Positions 51,672 to 62,026 of a stretch of DNA of 64,000 nt are shown here, piece by piece (the stretch's first letter is position 1; each line of letters starts with the position of its first letter). The notes beneath the pieces were generated by a model, which saw only the letters and a program-made list of their open reading frames with translations, made no database searches and was not told the origin of the DNA. The translations under genes and the position numbers were made by a program. Origin of the DNA: Motilibacter rhizosphaerae (GTDB lineage Bacteria; Actinomycetota; Actinomycetes; Motilibacterales; Motilibacteraceae); assembly GCF_004216915.1 (NCBI RefSeq), contig NZ_SGXD01000005.1:248001-312000 (forward strand), given 5' to 3'.

Positions 51672-52043
51672 TCAGCCGCCGGTGAGCGAGGAGTACCCCG
51701 CCGCGTCCAGCAGCTCCACGCCCTCGGTGGAGCCGCGCACCTCGAACATCCAGCCCTCGCCGTACGGGTCGGAGTTGACGAGCTCCGGCGTGGCGTCGAG
51801 CGCGTCGTTGCGGGCGACGACCTCACCGCTCACCGGTGCGTAGACCTCGCTGACGCTCTTGGTGGACTCGACCTCGCCGCACGACTCCCCCGCGCTCACC
51901 GTGTCACCGACGGAGGGCAGCGACACGAAGACCACGTCGCCGAGGGCGTCCTGGGCGTAGTCGGTGATCCCGACGCGCACCACGCCGTCCTGCTCGCGCA
52001 GCCACTCGTGCTGCTCGGTGTAGTGCAGCTCCTCGGGGACCAC
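51672..52043 (-). CDS. gcvH: Glycine cleavage system H protein
   Basis: 123 residues. It carries the lipoyl arm between P, T and L proteins: ELHYTEQHEWL, GITDYAQDALGDVVFVSLP and the lipoylation Lys in GEVESTKSVSEVYAPVSGEV. GTG at 52043 with AGGAGG upstream. The garA gene follows after about 140 bp and DUF881 precedes it by 47 bp. Confidence 0.97.
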   Translation of the reverse strand: MVPEELHYTEQHEWLREQDGVVRVGITDYAQDALGDVVFVSLPSVGDTVSAGESCGEVESTKSVSEVYAPVSGEVVARNDALDATPELVNSDPYGEGWMFEVRGSTEGVELLDAAGYSSLTGG

Positions 52044-52090
52044 AGCGCCTCCTGCTCGTCTCGGACTCGGTCTGGTCGGGCGCGGGCAGC

Positions 52091-52825
52091 CTAGTGGCCC
52101 GGGCTCCCCGAGGGCAGGGGCGAGGGCGGCAGCGACGTGCCGGGCAGGGGCCCGAGCTCGAGCGCGCCCGCGCTCGTCAGCACCGGCTCCAGCTGCAGGG
52201 CCTGCAGGTCGTCGAGCACCCCGCCGGGGATCGCGAGGCCGGTGCGCAGCTCCTGGACCGGGCCGATCGCCTGGAGGAGGTACGGCGCGGAGACCTCCGC
52301 GCTCCCGCCGGTCCAACGCACCTCGACGCCACCGCCGACGTCGACGAAGGCGCTGCTGGCGACGATCCGCACGCCGTCGACGGCGACCACCTCGGCGCCC
52401 GCGTCGCGCAGCTCCTGCACGGCGTCGAGCAGCGTCGCGGCGCCGACGGCGCCGTGCGGGTCGGGCACGCGCAGCTCGACCCCGGGTCCGCGCGCCGCGC
52501 GCGTGCCGGCGAGCACCTCGAGCTGCTCGGCGCGGCTGCGCGCCTGCGCGGCCGCCGCCTGCTGGTCGGCGCCGGCCGCCCGCAGCCGGTCGAGCTGCGC
52601 CTGGAGCCGGGCCTGCTCCTGGCGCAGCTGCTGGGAGCGCGCCTCGGTGTCGTCGAGGATGCGGACGAGCTCCGGCTGGCGCAGCCCCGCGAGCCCGGAC
52701 CCCGTCGCGGAACGCGCCTGCACGACGAGCCCGAAGCCGACCAGGGCGAGCAGGACCGCGACGACCGCCTGGCCGCGGCTGGGGCGCAGCGCGCGGCGCA
52801 GCAGCTCCAGAGCGGGTGCGGTCAC
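52091..52825 (-). CDS. DUF881-family membrane-anchored protein (Rv1825-like)
   Basis: 244 residues. One N-terminal TM helix (GQAVVAVLLALVGFGLVVQA), a coiled coil (RSQQLRQEQARLQAQLDRLR) and the extracytoplasmic DUF881 domain (ELRDAGAEVVAVDGVRIVAS, APYLLQAIGPVQEL). It starts 2 bp after the sbp stop, forming a tight cluster of two DUF881 proteins and sbp thought to act at the cell envelope or division site. Confidence 0.9.
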   Translation of the reverse strand: MTAPALELLRRALRPSRGQAVVAVLLALVGFGLVVQARSATGSGLAGLRQPELVRILDDTEARSQQLRQEQARLQAQLDRLRAAGADQQAAAAQARSRAEQLEVLAGTRAARGPGVELRVPDPHGAVGAATLLDAVQELRDAGAEVVAVDGVRIVASSAFVDVGGGVEVRWTGGSAEVSAPYLLQAIGPVQELRTGLAIPGGVLDDLQALQLEPVLTSAGALELGPLPGTSLPPSPLPSGSPGH

Positions 52826-52827
52826 GC

Positions 52828-53160
52828 TCAGGCCCCGAACAGCCGGCGGCGGATCGCCGCGACGTTGGCGAAGATCCGCACGCCGAGGACGATGACGACG
52901 CCCGTGGAGAGCTGGCCGCCGACGCCGAGCTGGTCGCCGAGGAAGACGATGAGCGCCGCGACCACGGTGTTGGAGACGAACGAGACGACGAAGACCCGCT
53001 CGTCGAACAGCCCCTCGAGCCCGGCGCGCAGGGCGCCGAACACGGCGTCGAGCGCCGCGACGACGGCGATGGGGAGGTACGGCTGCAGCCAGAGCGGCAC
53101 CGCCGGGTGCAGCAGCAGGCCGGCGACGACGCCGACGACGAGGCCGAGGACCGCGGTCAC
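52828..53160 (-). CDS. sbp: Small basic protein (Sbp, DUF1290 family)
   Basis: 110 residues, three TM helices: GLVVGVVAGLLLHPAVPLW, PIAVVAALDAVFGALRAG and VSNTVVAALIVFLGDQLG, closing RIFANVAAIRRRLFG. These features are typical of Sbp. The GTG at 53160 overlaps the upstream DUF881 stop by 4 bp. Role in envelope biology is inferred from its conserved linkage to DUF881 genes. Confidence 0.92.
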   Translation of the reverse strand: MTAVLGLVVGVVAGLLLHPAVPLWLQPYLPIAVVAALDAVFGALRAGLEGLFDERVFVVSFVSNTVVAALIVFLGDQLGVGGQLSTGVVIVLGVRIFANVAAIRRRLFGA

Positions 53161-53912
53161 CGTCCTCCTCCCGGCGCTGGAGACGCCAGCCGCAGGGGGG
53201 CGGGGGACGCGGCCGGCAGGGAGACCGTACGCGACGAGAGCGACCAGCCGACGTCGTACGCCGCGGCGAGGTCGGCCAGCTGCTCGCGTGCCGGGCCGGC
53301 GAGGACGCGGGCGCGCAGGGCGGCCCCGCCGCCGGCACCCGGGGCGGTCGCGCTCAGGACGTACGGCGGGCTGACGGGCCGGTAGCCCACGAGCACCGTG
53401 CTGCCGGCGGTGCGGATCGCGGTGCGCGGGCCGAGGCGCACGCCGTCCAGCGCCACGGCCCCCGCGCCCGCTGCCCAGAGGTCGTTGGCGAGCTGCTGGA
53501 GGTCGCGGTCCTGCACCGCCTGGTCCGCACCGGTGGGCACGACGAGCCGGAGCACGACGCCGCTGCCCTCCGCGGGCAGGGCGGCGGCGGCGCCGCTGGG
53601 TCCGGCGCTCGGCAGTGCTGCGGGCGCGACCGGCGCCGTGGCCGCGCTGGCCACCGCGGCCCGCAGCTCGCGCAGCTGCTGCTCGGTGCCGTCGAGGGCC
53701 GTGCGCCGGTCGTCCACCGCGGCGACGAGGCTGCGCTGCTGGGCGGTGACGGGCACGCCCGTGCGCGCGTGCAGCGCGGCGACGACGAGCACGAGGCCGC
53801 AGAGCACCCCCACCAGCGCGCCGAGCCACCGGACGGCGCGCGGCGGGGGGCCGGGCGGCGGGGTGCGCGGGTGGGGCGTGCGGTGGAGCAGCAGGTCGTC
53901 GACCAGCGCCAT
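53157..53912 (-). CDS. DUF881-family membrane-anchored protein (Rv1823-like)
   Basis: 251 residues from the ATG at 53912. A Pro/Arg-rich cytoplasmic lead, one TM helix (LGALVGVLCGLVLVVAALHA), a coiled coil (DDRRTALDGTEQQLRELRAA) and DUF881 (DLWAAGAGAVALDGVRLGPR, SPPYVLSATAPG). A GTG at 53948 would overlap the upstream manC-like gene by 14 bp and is the alternative start. Confidence 0.88.
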   Translation of the reverse strand: MALVDDLLLHRTPHPRTPPPGPPPRAVRWLGALVGVLCGLVLVVAALHARTGVPVTAQQRSLVAAVDDRRTALDGTEQQLRELRAAVASAATAPVAPAALPSAGPSGAAAALPAEGSGVVLRLVVPTGADQAVQDRDLQQLANDLWAAGAGAVALDGVRLGPRTAIRTAGSTVLVGYRPVSPPYVLSATAPGAGGGAALRARVLAGPAREQLADLAAAYDVGWSLSSRTVSLPAASPAPLRLASPAPGGGR

Positions 53913-53934
53913 GGTCGAGCCGGGGCCGCTCCCC

Positions 53935-56430
53935 TCAGCGGTCGGCACGCTCGACCGTGTGGGTCCACTCCTCGAGCAGCTCCTCGGCGCGCTCGGCGTC
54001 CGCCGCCTCGGCCCAGAGGTGGGTGACGGGCTCGGCGGGGTCGGGCAGGACGAGGACCCACGCCCCGTCGGGCTCGGTGAGGCGGACCCCGTCGGTGGTG
54101 TCCAGGGGACGGCCGGCCGCTGCCTCCACGACGCTGCGCATGACCGCGCCCTTGGCCGCCCACGGGGTGGGGACCGAGCGCCGGGCCATGTGCGACTGCG
54201 GGATGCGCGCGTCGATCTCGGAGAGCTGCAGCTGGGTCCGTGCCACGAGGCCCACGAGGTGGACGAACGTCGCCATGCCGTCGATGTTGCCGCTCGACTC
54301 GGGGATGACGAACCCCCCGCGCCCGTCCGCGCCGAGGACGAGGTCCGGCTCGTGGGAGGCGAGCGCCAGCTGGTCGGAGGAGGTCCCCGTCCACGCGATC
54401 CGCACCCCGTGGAAGCGCGCGACCTGCTCGCTCACCCGCGTCGTCGTGACCGGCAGGGCCACCGTGCCGTGGTTGCGCTCGGCCGCGACGAGGTCCAGCA
54501 CGACGAGCAGCGCCCGCTCGTCGTCGATGACCCGGCCGGTCTCGTCGGCGAGCGAGATGCGCTCGCCCACGGTGTCGAAGCGGACGCCGAACGCCGCACC
54601 CGAGGAGGCGACGAGGTCGCCCAGGCGCGCGAGCGCGCTGCGCCGGCCCTCGGGGGTCTCGGTGGGGTACGACTCGTCGAGCCGGTTGCCGATGGTGAGC
54701 ACGTCGATGCCGAGCCGGCCCAGCAGCGAGGGCAGGATCAGCGCGGCCGAGCCGCCGCCGGTGTCCACGACCACCTTCATCTCCGCCTCGGCGACCCCGC
54801 GGGTGCTGATCGAGCGCAGCAGCGAGGTGACGTACGCCTCCCCCACCCGGCTCGGCCACACCAGGGTGCCGATCTCGCCGGGGAACGCGCGGCGGTACTC
54901 CTGGCGGCTGAACACCCGCTCGACCTTGCGCTGGTCGCTCTGGCTGATGTCCCCGCCGGTGCTGTCGAGCAGCACGATGTCGATGCTCTCCGGCTGCCCG
55001 AGCGTCGTGCGCACGTAGACGCCCCCGCTGCCGACGTCCGCCGTGTGCAGGCGCGCCACCGGCAGCGGCACCGCCTCGAGGTCCTCCACGTTGAGCGCCG
55101 AGCTGTTGAGCGCCGCGATCACCGCGCGCTTGATCGTCCGGGCGCCGCGGCTGTGGTCGCACGCCGTGACGACGGTCGAGCCCTTCGGCAGCGTGGTCGC
55201 CCACGCGCTCGCGAGCCGCACCGCGAGCTCGGGGGTGATCTCGACGTTGACGATCCCGCTCACGCCGCGCGCGCCGAACAGGTTCCGCTGGCCGCGCGAC
55301 TCGAAGATGACGCTCTGGTTGACGACCGCGCCGGCCTCGAGGGTCTTGAAGGGGTAGACCTTCACCCCCGACTGGACGATCGCCTCCTCCTCGATGACGC
55401 ACTCGTCACCGATGACCGCGCCCTCCTCGACGCGGGCGCCGCGCATGATGTCGGTGTTCTTGCCGACGACGCAGGCGCGCAGGCTCGTCTGGGGACCGAT
55501 GAAGACGTTGTCGTGGACGACGGCGCGCTCGAGCAGCGCACCGGACTTCACGACGACGTTGCTGCCGAGCACGGTGTGCTCGCGGATCACCGCGCCGCCC
55601 TCGACCTTGGCGTAGTCGCCGATGTAGAGCGGGCCGATGAGCTTGGCATCGGGGTCGACGTCGGCGCCCTCCCCGATCCACACCCCGTGGGAGACCTCGA
55701 AGCCGTCGATGTCGACGTCGACGTTGCGCAGCAGCACGTCCGCCTGGGCGCGGAGGTAGGACTCCGTCGTACCGACGTCCTCCCAGTAGCCGTCCGCGAC
55801 CCAGCCGTAGACGGGCGCGCCCTGCGCGAGCAGCTGCGGGAAGACGTCGCCGGACCAGTCGACCGTCTCGCCGACGGTGACGAGGTCGAGCACCTCCGGC
55901 TCCATGACGTAGATGCCGGTGTTGACGGTGTCGGAGAAGACCTGCCCCCACGTGGGCTTCTCGAGGAAGCGCTGCACCCGGTCCTGCTCGTCGAGGATCG
56001 TGATGCCGAAGTCGAGGGGGTTCTCGACGCGCTTGAGGCAGACGGTGACGAGCGCGCCGCGCTTGCGGTGCGCGTCGACCATCGCACTGAGGTCGATGTC
56101 GGTGAGCGCGTCGCCGCTGATGACGAGGAAGGTGTCGTCGTGCAGCAGGTGCGCGGCGTTGCGCACGCTGCCCGCCGTGCCGAGGGGGGTCTCCTCGGTG
56201 GCGTACTGCAGGTGCATGCCGAGGTCCTCGCCGTCCCCGAAGTAGTTGCGCACCAGCGCGGCGAGGAACTGCACGGTGACGACGGTCTCGTCGAAGCCGT
56301 GGCGGCGCAGCAGCCGCAGGACGTGCTCCATGATCGGGCGGTTGACCACCGGGAGCAGCGGCTTGGGCATGGAGGCCGTCATGGGGCGCAGGCGCGTGCC
56401 CTCGCCGCCTGCCATGACGACCGCTCTCAC
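53935..56430 (-). CDS. Mannose-1-phosphate guanylyltransferase/phosphomannomutase-like fusion
   Basis: 831 residues. Residues 1-240 are a nucleotidyltransferase (VMAGGEGTRLRPMTASMPKP, GDALTDIDLSAMV, NTGIYVMEPEVL). Residues 240-380 form left-handed beta-helix repeats (IGPLYIGDYAKVEGGAVIRE). The C-terminal 450 residues resemble phosphohexomutase, but the catalytic loop reads TACDHSRGARTIKRA and mutase activity is uncertain. The family supplies GDP-mannose or a related sugar nucleotide in Streptomyces. GTG at 56430 overlaps the pgsA stop by 4 bp. Confidence 0.9.
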   Translation of the reverse strand: MRAVVMAGGEGTRLRPMTASMPKPLLPVVNRPIMEHVLRLLRRHGFDETVVTVQFLAALVRNYFGDGEDLGMHLQYATEETPLGTAGSVRNAAHLLHDDTFLVISGDALTDIDLSAMVDAHRKRGALVTVCLKRVENPLDFGITILDEQDRVQRFLEKPTWGQVFSDTVNTGIYVMEPEVLDLVTVGETVDWSGDVFPQLLAQGAPVYGWVADGYWEDVGTTESYLRAQADVLLRNVDVDIDGFEVSHGVWIGEGADVDPDAKLIGPLYIGDYAKVEGGAVIREHTVLGSNVVVKSGALLERAVVHDNVFIGPQTSLRACVVGKNTDIMRGARVEEGAVIGDECVIEEEAIVQSGVKVYPFKTLEAGAVVNQSVIFESRGQRNLFGARGVSGIVNVEITPELAVRLASAWATTLPKGSTVVTACDHSRGARTIKRAVIAALNSSALNVEDLEAVPLPVARLHTADVGSGGVYVRTTLGQPESIDIVLLDSTGGDISQSDQRKVERVFSRQEYRRAFPGEIGTLVWPSRVGEAYVTSLLRSISTRGVAEAEMKVVVDTGGGSAALILPSLLGRLGIDVLTIGNRLDESYPTETPEGRRSALARLGDLVASSGAAFGVRFDTVGERISLADETGRVIDDERALLVVLDLVAAERNHGTVALPVTTTRVSEQVARFHGVRIAWTGTSSDQLALASHEPDLVLGADGRGGFVIPESSGNIDGMATFVHLVGLVARTQLQLSEIDARIPQSHMARRSVPTPWAAKGAVMRSVVEAAAGRPLDTTDGVRLTEPDGAWVLVLPDPAEPVTHLWAEAADAERAEELLEEWTHTVERADR

Positions 56431-57041
56431 GCCGCTGTCCTTCCCGCCCGCACGCCGGGTACGCCGCCCCAGCCCAGGACGTCGCGGGCCTGCAGGACGT
56501 AGAGGACGCCGGCGTACCAGTAGAGGGCCGTGCCCCAGACCGCGAAGGCCCAGCCGACCGCGTCGGCCGTCGTCGCAACGGTCCCCGTGCCGTCGCCGAG
56601 CAGGAGCAGGGGGAAGGCGTAGAGCAGGTTCGCGGTCGCGGCCTTGCCGAGGAAGTGCACGGGCAGCGGGCCGTACCCGCGGCGCTGGAGCAGCGCGAGC
56701 ACGACCGACAGCAGCAGCTCGCGGGCGATGAGGACCGCCGGCAGCCACAGCGGGATGATGCCGCGCACCGTGAGCCCGACGAGGGTCGCGACGATGTAGA
56801 GGCGGTCGGCCGCCGGGTCGAGCAGCGCCCCGAGCCGACTGGTCTGCGAGAGCCTGCGGGCGAGCCAGCCGTCGAGCCAGTCGGTGACGCCGCTGGCGAC
56901 GAGCAGGGCGAGGGCCCAGCCGTCGTGGTGGCCGAGCACGAGGACGAGGAAGACGGGGACGCCCAGCAGCCGCGCCGCCGAGAGCGCGTTGGGGACGGTC
57001 AGCACGCCAGCGTCGAGCGCACCCGCGTCGGTGGAGCCCAA
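56427..57041 (-). CDS. CDP-alcohol phosphatidyltransferase (PgsA-like)
   Basis: 204 residues, polytopic. The full family motif D-G-x2-A-R-x8-G-x3-D-x3-D is present in DGWLARRLSQTSRLGALLDP followed by AAD. It makes a phospholipid head-group transfer from CDP-diacylglycerol, equivalent to Rv1822 (pgsA2). The TTG at 57041 is supported by GGAGGAG six bases upstream. First gene of the pgsA - manC-like - DUF881 - sbp - DUF881 run. Confidence 0.9.
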   Translation of the reverse strand: MGSTDAGALDAGVLTVPNALSAARLLGVPVFLVLVLGHHDGWALALLVASGVTDWLDGWLARRLSQTSRLGALLDPAADRLYIVATLVGLTVRGIIPLWLPAVLIARELLLSVVLALLQRRGYGPLPVHFLGKAATANLLYAFPLLLLGDGTGTVATTADAVGWAFAVWGTALYWYAGVLYVLQARDVLGWGGVPGVRAGRTAA

Positions 57042-57156
57042 CGGCCTCTCCTCCCGCCCGGCGGCTGTCCCGGTCAGCCTATCGCGTCACTGGAGGAGAG
57101 GCTACGGAGCGTGAGCATGCAACCATGCAGCGTTGCAGACCGTGCTCGGGACAGAC

Positions 57157-57188
57157 GAGCGGGGCCGGTCCGCAGACCGGCCCCGCTC
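57157..57188 (-). terminator. Hairpin terminator after tRNA-Pro
   Basis: Perfect 14-bp stem GAGCGGGGCCGGTC with a CGCA loop, starting 6 bp after the tRNA 3' end on the reverse strand. Confidence 0.75.
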
Positions 57189-57193
57189 GAACG

Positions 57194-57267
<74 letters not shown>

Positions 57268-57341
57268 AAGCCCCGACGAGCGCAGAAGCGCGGCGAGGCA
57301 GGAAGAACCCTACCGCACGCCGGCGGTCCGCCGGACAGCCG

Positions 57342-58949
57342 CTACTTCTTGCGCGACCGCTTCTCGCGCACGCGGACGGAGAGCGAGATCGGCGTCCCGG
57401 CGAACCCGAACTCCTCGCGCAGGCGGCGCTCGATGAAGCGCCGGTAGCCCGCCTCGAGGAACCCCGTCGTGAAGATGACGAAGCGCGGCGGCCGGCTCGC
57501 GGCCTGCGTGGCGAACAGGATCTTCGGCTGCTTGCCCCCGCGCACCGGCGGCGGCGTGGCGGCCACGAGCTGGCCGAGGAAGGAGTTGAGCCGCCCGGTC
57601 GGGACGCGGGTCTCCCAGCCCTGCAGCGCGGTGTCGAGCGCCGGGACGAGCCGCTCGAGGTGGCGCTTGGTGTTGGCCGAGATGTTGACGCGGGGCGCCC
57701 AGCGCACCGGGCCGAGGTCGCGCTCGACCTCGCGCTCGAGCAGCTCGTGGCGGTCCTCGTCGAGCAGGTCCCACTTGTTGAAGGCGAGGACGAGCGCGCG
57801 CCCCGCCTCCTCCACCATCGTCGCGATGCGGATGTCCTGCTCGGCCAGCGGCTCGCTGGCGTCGAGCAGCAGCACCGCCACCTCCGCCTTCTCGATGGCC
57901 GCGCGGGTGCGCAGCGAGGCGTAGTAGTCGGCGCCGGAGGTGAGGTGCACCCGGCGGCGGATCCCCGCGGTGTCGACGAAGCGCCAGTCGCGCCCGCCGA
58001 GCTCGACGATCTCGTCGACGGGGTCACGCGTGGTGCCGGCCGTCGCGTCGACGACGACGCGCTCCTCCCCCGCGAGGGCGTTGAGCAGCGAGGACTTGCC
58101 GACGTTGGGGCGCCCGACGAGCGCGATGCGCCGCGGACCGGACGGCGCGCTCTCGGCCGGCCGCGGCTGCGGCAGCACGCCCAGCACCGCGTCGAGCAGG
58201 TCGCCGGTGCCGCGGCCGTGCAGCGCGGAGACGGGCAGCGGCTCACCGAGCCCGAGGCTCCACAGCGACGCGGCCTCGGCCTCGGTGCGCGCGTTGTCGA
58301 CCTTGTTGGCCGCGAGGACGACGGGCTTGCCGGACCGCCGCAGCACGCGCACGACCGCCTCGTCGGTGTCGGTCGTGCCGATGGTCGCGTCGACGACGAA
58401 GAGCACCGCGTCGGCGGCCTCGACGGCCAGCTCGGCCTGCTCGGCCACGCGCGCGTCGAGCCCGGTCACGTCGCGCTCCCAGCCGCCGGTGTCGACGAGG
58501 GTGAAGTCGCGGCCGTTCCACTGGGCGTCGTACGCGACGCGGTCGCGCGTCACGCCGGGGACGTCCTCGACGACCGCCTCACGGCGCCCGAGGATGCGGT
58601 TGACCAGGGTGGACTTGCCGACGTTGGGCCGGCCCACGACGGCGAGCACGGGCAGGACGAGCCCCGCGGCCTCGTCGTCGAGGTCGTCGGCGTACTCCGA
58701 GCGCAGGGCGTCGGTCTCCGCCAGCTCGTCGAAGCCGTCGAGGTCGTCGTCCCCGTCGTCGTCGTCGAGCTCGTCCTCGGCGTGCAGCAGGTCGTCGCTG
58801 TCGTCGCCCTCGTCGAAGCCGTGCTGCTGCTCCCCGGGGAGGGGGGCGGGGGCCGTCCCGTCCTGCGCGTCCTGCGTGTCCTGCGTGGGCAGGGCGTCGT
58901 GCGCGTCCAGGGCGTCGGAGTCGTGCGAGTCGCGGTGCGAGCTGCTCAT
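57342..58949 (-). CDS. der: Ribosome biogenesis GTPase Der (EngA)
   Basis: 535 residues. Two tandem G domains: first [14 protein letters not shown] and DTGGWE with NKVD; second [22 protein letters not shown] and NKWD; then a KH-like C-terminus ([12 protein letters not shown]). A 90-residue Asp/Glu/His-rich N-terminal extension contains short DTQDAQDG-type repeats. Der acts in 50S subunit maturation. The ATG overlaps the cmk stop as ATGA. Confidence 0.96.
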   Translation of the reverse strand: MSSSHRDSHDSDALDAHDALPTQDTQDAQDGTAPAPLPGEQQHGFDEGDDSDDLLHAEDELDDDDGDDDLDGFDELAETDALRSEYADDLDDEAAGLVLPVLAVVGRPNVGKSTLVNRILGRREAVVEDVPGVTRDRVAYDAQWNGRDFTLVDTGGWERDVTGLDARVAEQAELAVEAADAVLFVVDATIGTTDTDEAVVRVLRRSGKPVVLAANKVDNARTEAEAASLWSLGLGEPLPVSALHGRGTGDLLDAVLGVLPQPRPAESAPSGPRRIALVGRPNVGKSSLLNALAGEERVVVDATAGTTRDPVDEIVELGGRDWRFVDTAGIRRRVHLTSGADYYASLRTRAAIEKAEVAVLLLDASEPLAEQDIRIATMVEEAGRALVLAFNKWDLLDEDRHELLEREVERDLGPVRWAPRVNISANTKRHLERLVPALDTALQGWETRVPTGRLNSFLGQLVAATPPPVRGGKQPKILFATQAASRPPRFVIFTTGFLEAGYRRFIERRLREEFGFAGTPISLSVRVREKRSRKK

Positions 58950-59674
58950 CGGGCGGCCTCCGCCGGGTGCAGGACGGCGGCGGCCTCGGGGACGCGCGCG
59001 ACGACGACGTCGAGCACCGCCTGCACGACCTCGTCGAAGCCGAGCGCCGAGGTGTCGATCTCGACGACGCCCTCCGCAGCCGTGGTGAACGCCGCGACCG
59101 TGGAGTCGCGGGCGTCGCGCAGCACGACGAGGTCCTGCGTCGCCGCCAGCGCCTGCGCGTCTGCGGTGCCGTGCAGCTCGCGCGCCCGGCGGGCGACCCG
59201 GGCCCCCTCGTCGGCGGTGAGCAGGATGCGGACCGGGGCGTCGGGGGCGACGACGGTCGTGATGTCGCGGCCCTCGATGACGACACCGCCGGAGGCGGCG
59301 ACCGCGCGCTGGCGGGCGACGAGCTCCTCGCGGACGGCGAGGTTGGTGGCCACCGCGCTGACCGCGGCCGAGACGCGCGGCTCCCGGATCGCGGTCGTCA
59401 CGTCGGTGCCGTCGATGACGACGGACTCGCGCTCGGGGTCGAGCGACTGCTCGAGCTGCGCCGCCCGCGCCAGCGCGGCCACCGCGTCGGCGTCGGCGAG
59501 GTCCAGCCCGCGGTCCAGCGCGGCGCAGGTCACGGCGCGGTACATCGCGCCGGTGTCGAGGACGCCGAGCCCGAGCACGCGGGCGACGCGGCGCGAGACC
59601 GAGGACTTCCCGGAGCCGGAGGGCCCGTCGACCGCGAGGACGAGCCGCTGGAGGGGAGCAGGAGCACCGGTCAC
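58946..59674 (-). CDS. cmk: Cytidylate kinase
   Basis: 242 residues. Phosphorylates CMP/dCMP. P-loop [48 protein letters not shown] and the LID-type Arg motif. GTG at 59674; the gap to tyrA is 11 bp, so it belongs to the operon tyrA-cmk-der. Confidence 0.96.
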   Translation of the reverse strand: MTGAPAPLQRLVLAVDGPSGSGKSSVSRRVARVLGLGVLDTGAMYRAVTCAALDRGLDLADADAVAALARAAQLEQSLDPERESVVIDGTDVTTAIREPRVSAAVSAVATNLAVREELVARQRAVAASGGVVIEGRDITTVVAPDAPVRILLTADEGARVARRARELHGTADAQALAATQDLVVLRDARDSTVAAFTTAAEGVVEIDTSALGFDEVVQAVLDVVVARVPEAAAVLHPAEAAR

Positions 59675-59685
59675 GAGGGACCAGA

Positions 59686-60792
59686 CTACCGGTGCACCGA
59701 CCACCCGGCCGCCGTCAGCGCGGCCGCGAGCCGGTCGGCCTCGCCCGGGCGCACCAGCACCTCCGCCAGACCCGCGGGCTGGCCGAGGCTGTGCTCGATC
59801 TCGAGGTCCTCGACGTTGACGCCCGCCTCCTCGACCGCGACGAGCAGCCGCGCCAGCTCGCCGGGGCGGTCGGGCACCACCACCGGAACCGTGGCGAGGT
59901 GCTCGACCGGTCCGCCGTGGCGGCCCGGGAGCCGCTGGCGCCCGGCGTTGCCCGCCCGCAGCAGCGCCTCCACGTCGTCGGTCGTGGCACCGCCCGCGGC
60001 GAGCGCGTCGAGCGCGTCGAGCGCGCGGTCCAGGTCGGCGCGCAGCGCGCGGAGGACCTCGGCGACGGGAGCGGCGTTGGCGGTGAGCAGGCTGAGCCAG
60101 GGGGCGGGGTCCGACTCGGCCACCCGCGTGATGTCGCGGACGCCCGTGCCCGCGACGCCGACCGCGCGCTCGGGGGCCGCCGCGAGCCGCCCGGCGACGA
60201 GCGCCGCGACGACGTGCGGGGCGTGCGAGACGAGCGCCACCGCCCGGTCGTGCTCCGCCGGCTCCATGCGGACCGGGACCGCGCCGCAGGCGAGGGCCAG
60301 CGCCTCGACCCGCTCCACGTGCTCGGCGCCGCTGCCGGGCAGCGGCGTGACGATCCACGGCCGCCCCTCGAACAGGTCCGTACGCGCCGCGCCGGGACCG
60401 CTGCGCTCGCGCCCGGCCATCGGGTGGCCGCCGACGAGGCTCGCGAGACCGGGGTGCGCGTCGGCGACCGCGCGCAGCGGCCCCTCCTTCACCCCGGCGA
60501 CGTCGGTGTACGTGCGGGCGCGCCCCGCCGCCACGGCCTCGAGCAGCACGCCCGCCACGGCAGCGGGCGGCGCGGCCGCGACGAGGACGTCGACCGGCTC
60601 TTCCGGCAGGGCGGCCTTCCCCGCGCCGAGCTCCTCGGCCCGGCGGGCGACCTCCGGGTCGGCGTCGCTCAGCGTGACGGTGACGCCGGCGCGCCGCAGC
60701 GCCAGCCCGACCGACGCGCCGATGAGCCCGGCCCCCGCGACGTGGACGGTCCGGAGCGCGCCCCCGCCCTCCTCCGCCGGCGCGCTCGTCAC
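59686..60792 (-). CDS. tyrA: Prephenate dehydrogenase with C-terminal ACT-like domain
   Basis: 368 residues. NAD-binding [20 protein letters not shown], the substrate-binding [16 protein letters not shown] and [15 protein letters not shown]. The last 75 residues ([20 protein letters not shown]) are an ACT-type regulatory domain, suggesting feedback by tyrosine. It follows chorismate mutase with a 4-bp overlap, linking consecutive steps of tyrosine synthesis. Confidence 0.95.
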   Translation of the reverse strand: MTSAPAEEGGGALRTVHVAGAGLIGASVGLALRRAGVTVTLSDADPEVARRAEELGAGKAALPEEPVDVLVAAAPPAAVAGVLLEAVAAGRARTYTDVAGVKEGPLRAVADAHPGLASLVGGHPMAGRERSGPGAARTDLFEGRPWIVTPLPGSGAEHVERVEALALACGAVPVRMEPAEHDRAVALVSHAPHVVAALVAGRLAAAPERAVGVAGTGVRDITRVAESDPAPWLSLLTANAAPVAEVLRALRADLDRALDALDALAAGGATTDDVEALLRAGNAGRQRLPGRHGGPVEHLATVPVVVPDRPGELARLLVAVEEAGVNVEDLEIEHSLGQPAGLAEVLVRPGEADRLAAALTAAGWSVHR

Positions 60793-61151
60793 TGCGCGAT
60801 GTCGCGGCGCAGCGCGACGGCCCCGCGCAGGTAGACGTGGCGCAGCTCCTGGCGCGACTTCGGGGTCTCGATGTGCGCAAGCACCCGCACCACGCGCGGC
60901 AGCGAGCCGGCGATGGCGAGCTCCTGGGCGCACATCAGCGGCACGTCGCCCATGCCCAGGCGACGGGCGGCGACGGCGGGGAACTCGCTCACCAGGTCCG
61001 GGGTCGAGGTGAACAGCACGCTGATGAGCTCGTCGAGGGAGAGCTCGTTCGCCTTGAGCATCTCGACGAGCAGCTCCTCGACGGAGTCGAGCAGGTGCTC
61101 GGCCTCGTCGCGGTCGAGCTGGACGGCTCCACGGACGGCTCGGACTGCCAC
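60789..61151 (-). CDS. aroH: Chorismate mutase, AroH type
   Basis: 120 residues: VRAVRGAVQLDRDEAEHLLD, LISVLFTSTPDLVSEFPAVA, RRLGMGDVPLMCAQELAIAG and the C-terminal RHVYLRGAVALRRD, with the Arg and Glu/Cys residues of the trimeric AroH active site. Converts chorismate to prephenate for the downstream TyrA. Confidence 0.95.
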   Translation of the reverse strand: MAVRAVRGAVQLDRDEAEHLLDSVEELLVEMLKANELSLDELISVLFTSTPDLVSEFPAVAARRLGMGDVPLMCAQELAIAGSLPRVVRVLAHIETPKSRQELRHVYLRGAVALRRDIAQ

Positions 61152-61202
61152 GTACCCCTGCTCCCTCGTGCTCCGCGCGGTCGCCTGCCGCGCTCGGGCA
61201 CC

Positions 61203-62006
61203 CTACTCGTCGGCGTCCTGCGGGCCGTCCGCGCGGTCGTCGTCGTCCGTCCGCCGGTCCTCGACCAGCGCGACCTCGGCGAACAGCGCGCCGATCTCCT
61301 TCTGGTTCAGTGGGCGCACCTTGCCCGGGCGCAGGTCCCCGAGCGAGAGCGGCCCGAAGCGGACGCGCACCAGCCGCTGCACCGGCAGGCCGACCTCGGC
61401 GAGCATGCGGCGCACGACGTGCTTGCGGCCCTCGTGGAGGACGACCTCGACCATGGCGCGGTTCGACGACGCGGTGACGACGCGGAAGGAGTCGACGGAG
61501 GCGACGCCGTCCTCGAGCTCCACGCCCTCGCGCAGCTGCTTGCCGATGCCGCGCGGGACCGGGCCCGGCACCTCCGCGAGGTAGGTCTTCTCCACCTCGA
61601 ACGACGGGTGCGCGAGGCGGTGGGCCAGCTCCCCGTCGTTGGTCATGATGAGCAGGCCCTCGGTGTCCATGTCGAGGCGCCCGACGTGGAAGAGGCGCCG
61701 GCTCTCCCCCACGAGGTCGCTCAGCGTCGGACGGCCCTCCGGGTCGCTCATGGCGCTGACCACGCCCGAGGGCTTGTGCAGGAGGAGGTACTCCTTGTCG
61801 GGCGCCGCGTTGATGCGGCGGCCGTCGACGAGGATGACCGCGGTGTCCGGGTCGACCCGCATGCCCTGCTCGCGGACGCGCTTGCCGTCGACCTCGACCC
61901 GCCCCTGGTCGATGAGCACCTCGCAGGCGCGGCGCGACCCGAGCCCCGCGGCCGCCAGCACCTTCTGCAGCCGGACACCCTCGTTCTGCACGTCCAGAAC
62001 CCTCAT
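61203..62006 (-). CDS. rluB: 23S rRNA pseudouridine synthase, RluB/RsuA family
   Basis: 267 residues. S4 domain (RLQKVLAAAGLGSRRACEVL) then the catalytic GRLDMDTEGLLIMTNDGELA with the Asp, plus KTYLAEVPG and GRKHVVRRMLAEVGLPV. Acidic C-terminal tail. It lies 20 bp after scpB, the usual actinobacterial order. Confidence 0.93.
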   Translation of the reverse strand: MRVLDVQNEGVRLQKVLAAAGLGSRRACEVLIDQGRVEVDGKRVREQGMRVDPDTAVILVDGRRINAAPDKEYLLLHKPSGVVSAMSDPEGRPTLSDLVGESRRLFHVGRLDMDTEGLLIMTNDGELAHRLAHPSFEVEKTYLAEVPGPVPRGIGKQLREGVELEDGVASVDSFRVVTASSNRAMVEVVLHEGRKHVVRRMLAEVGLPVQRLVRVRFGPLSLGDLRPGKVRPLNQKEIGALFAEVALVEDRRTDDDDRADGPQDADE

Positions 62007-62026
62007 CCTCTAGTAGAGACCCACCC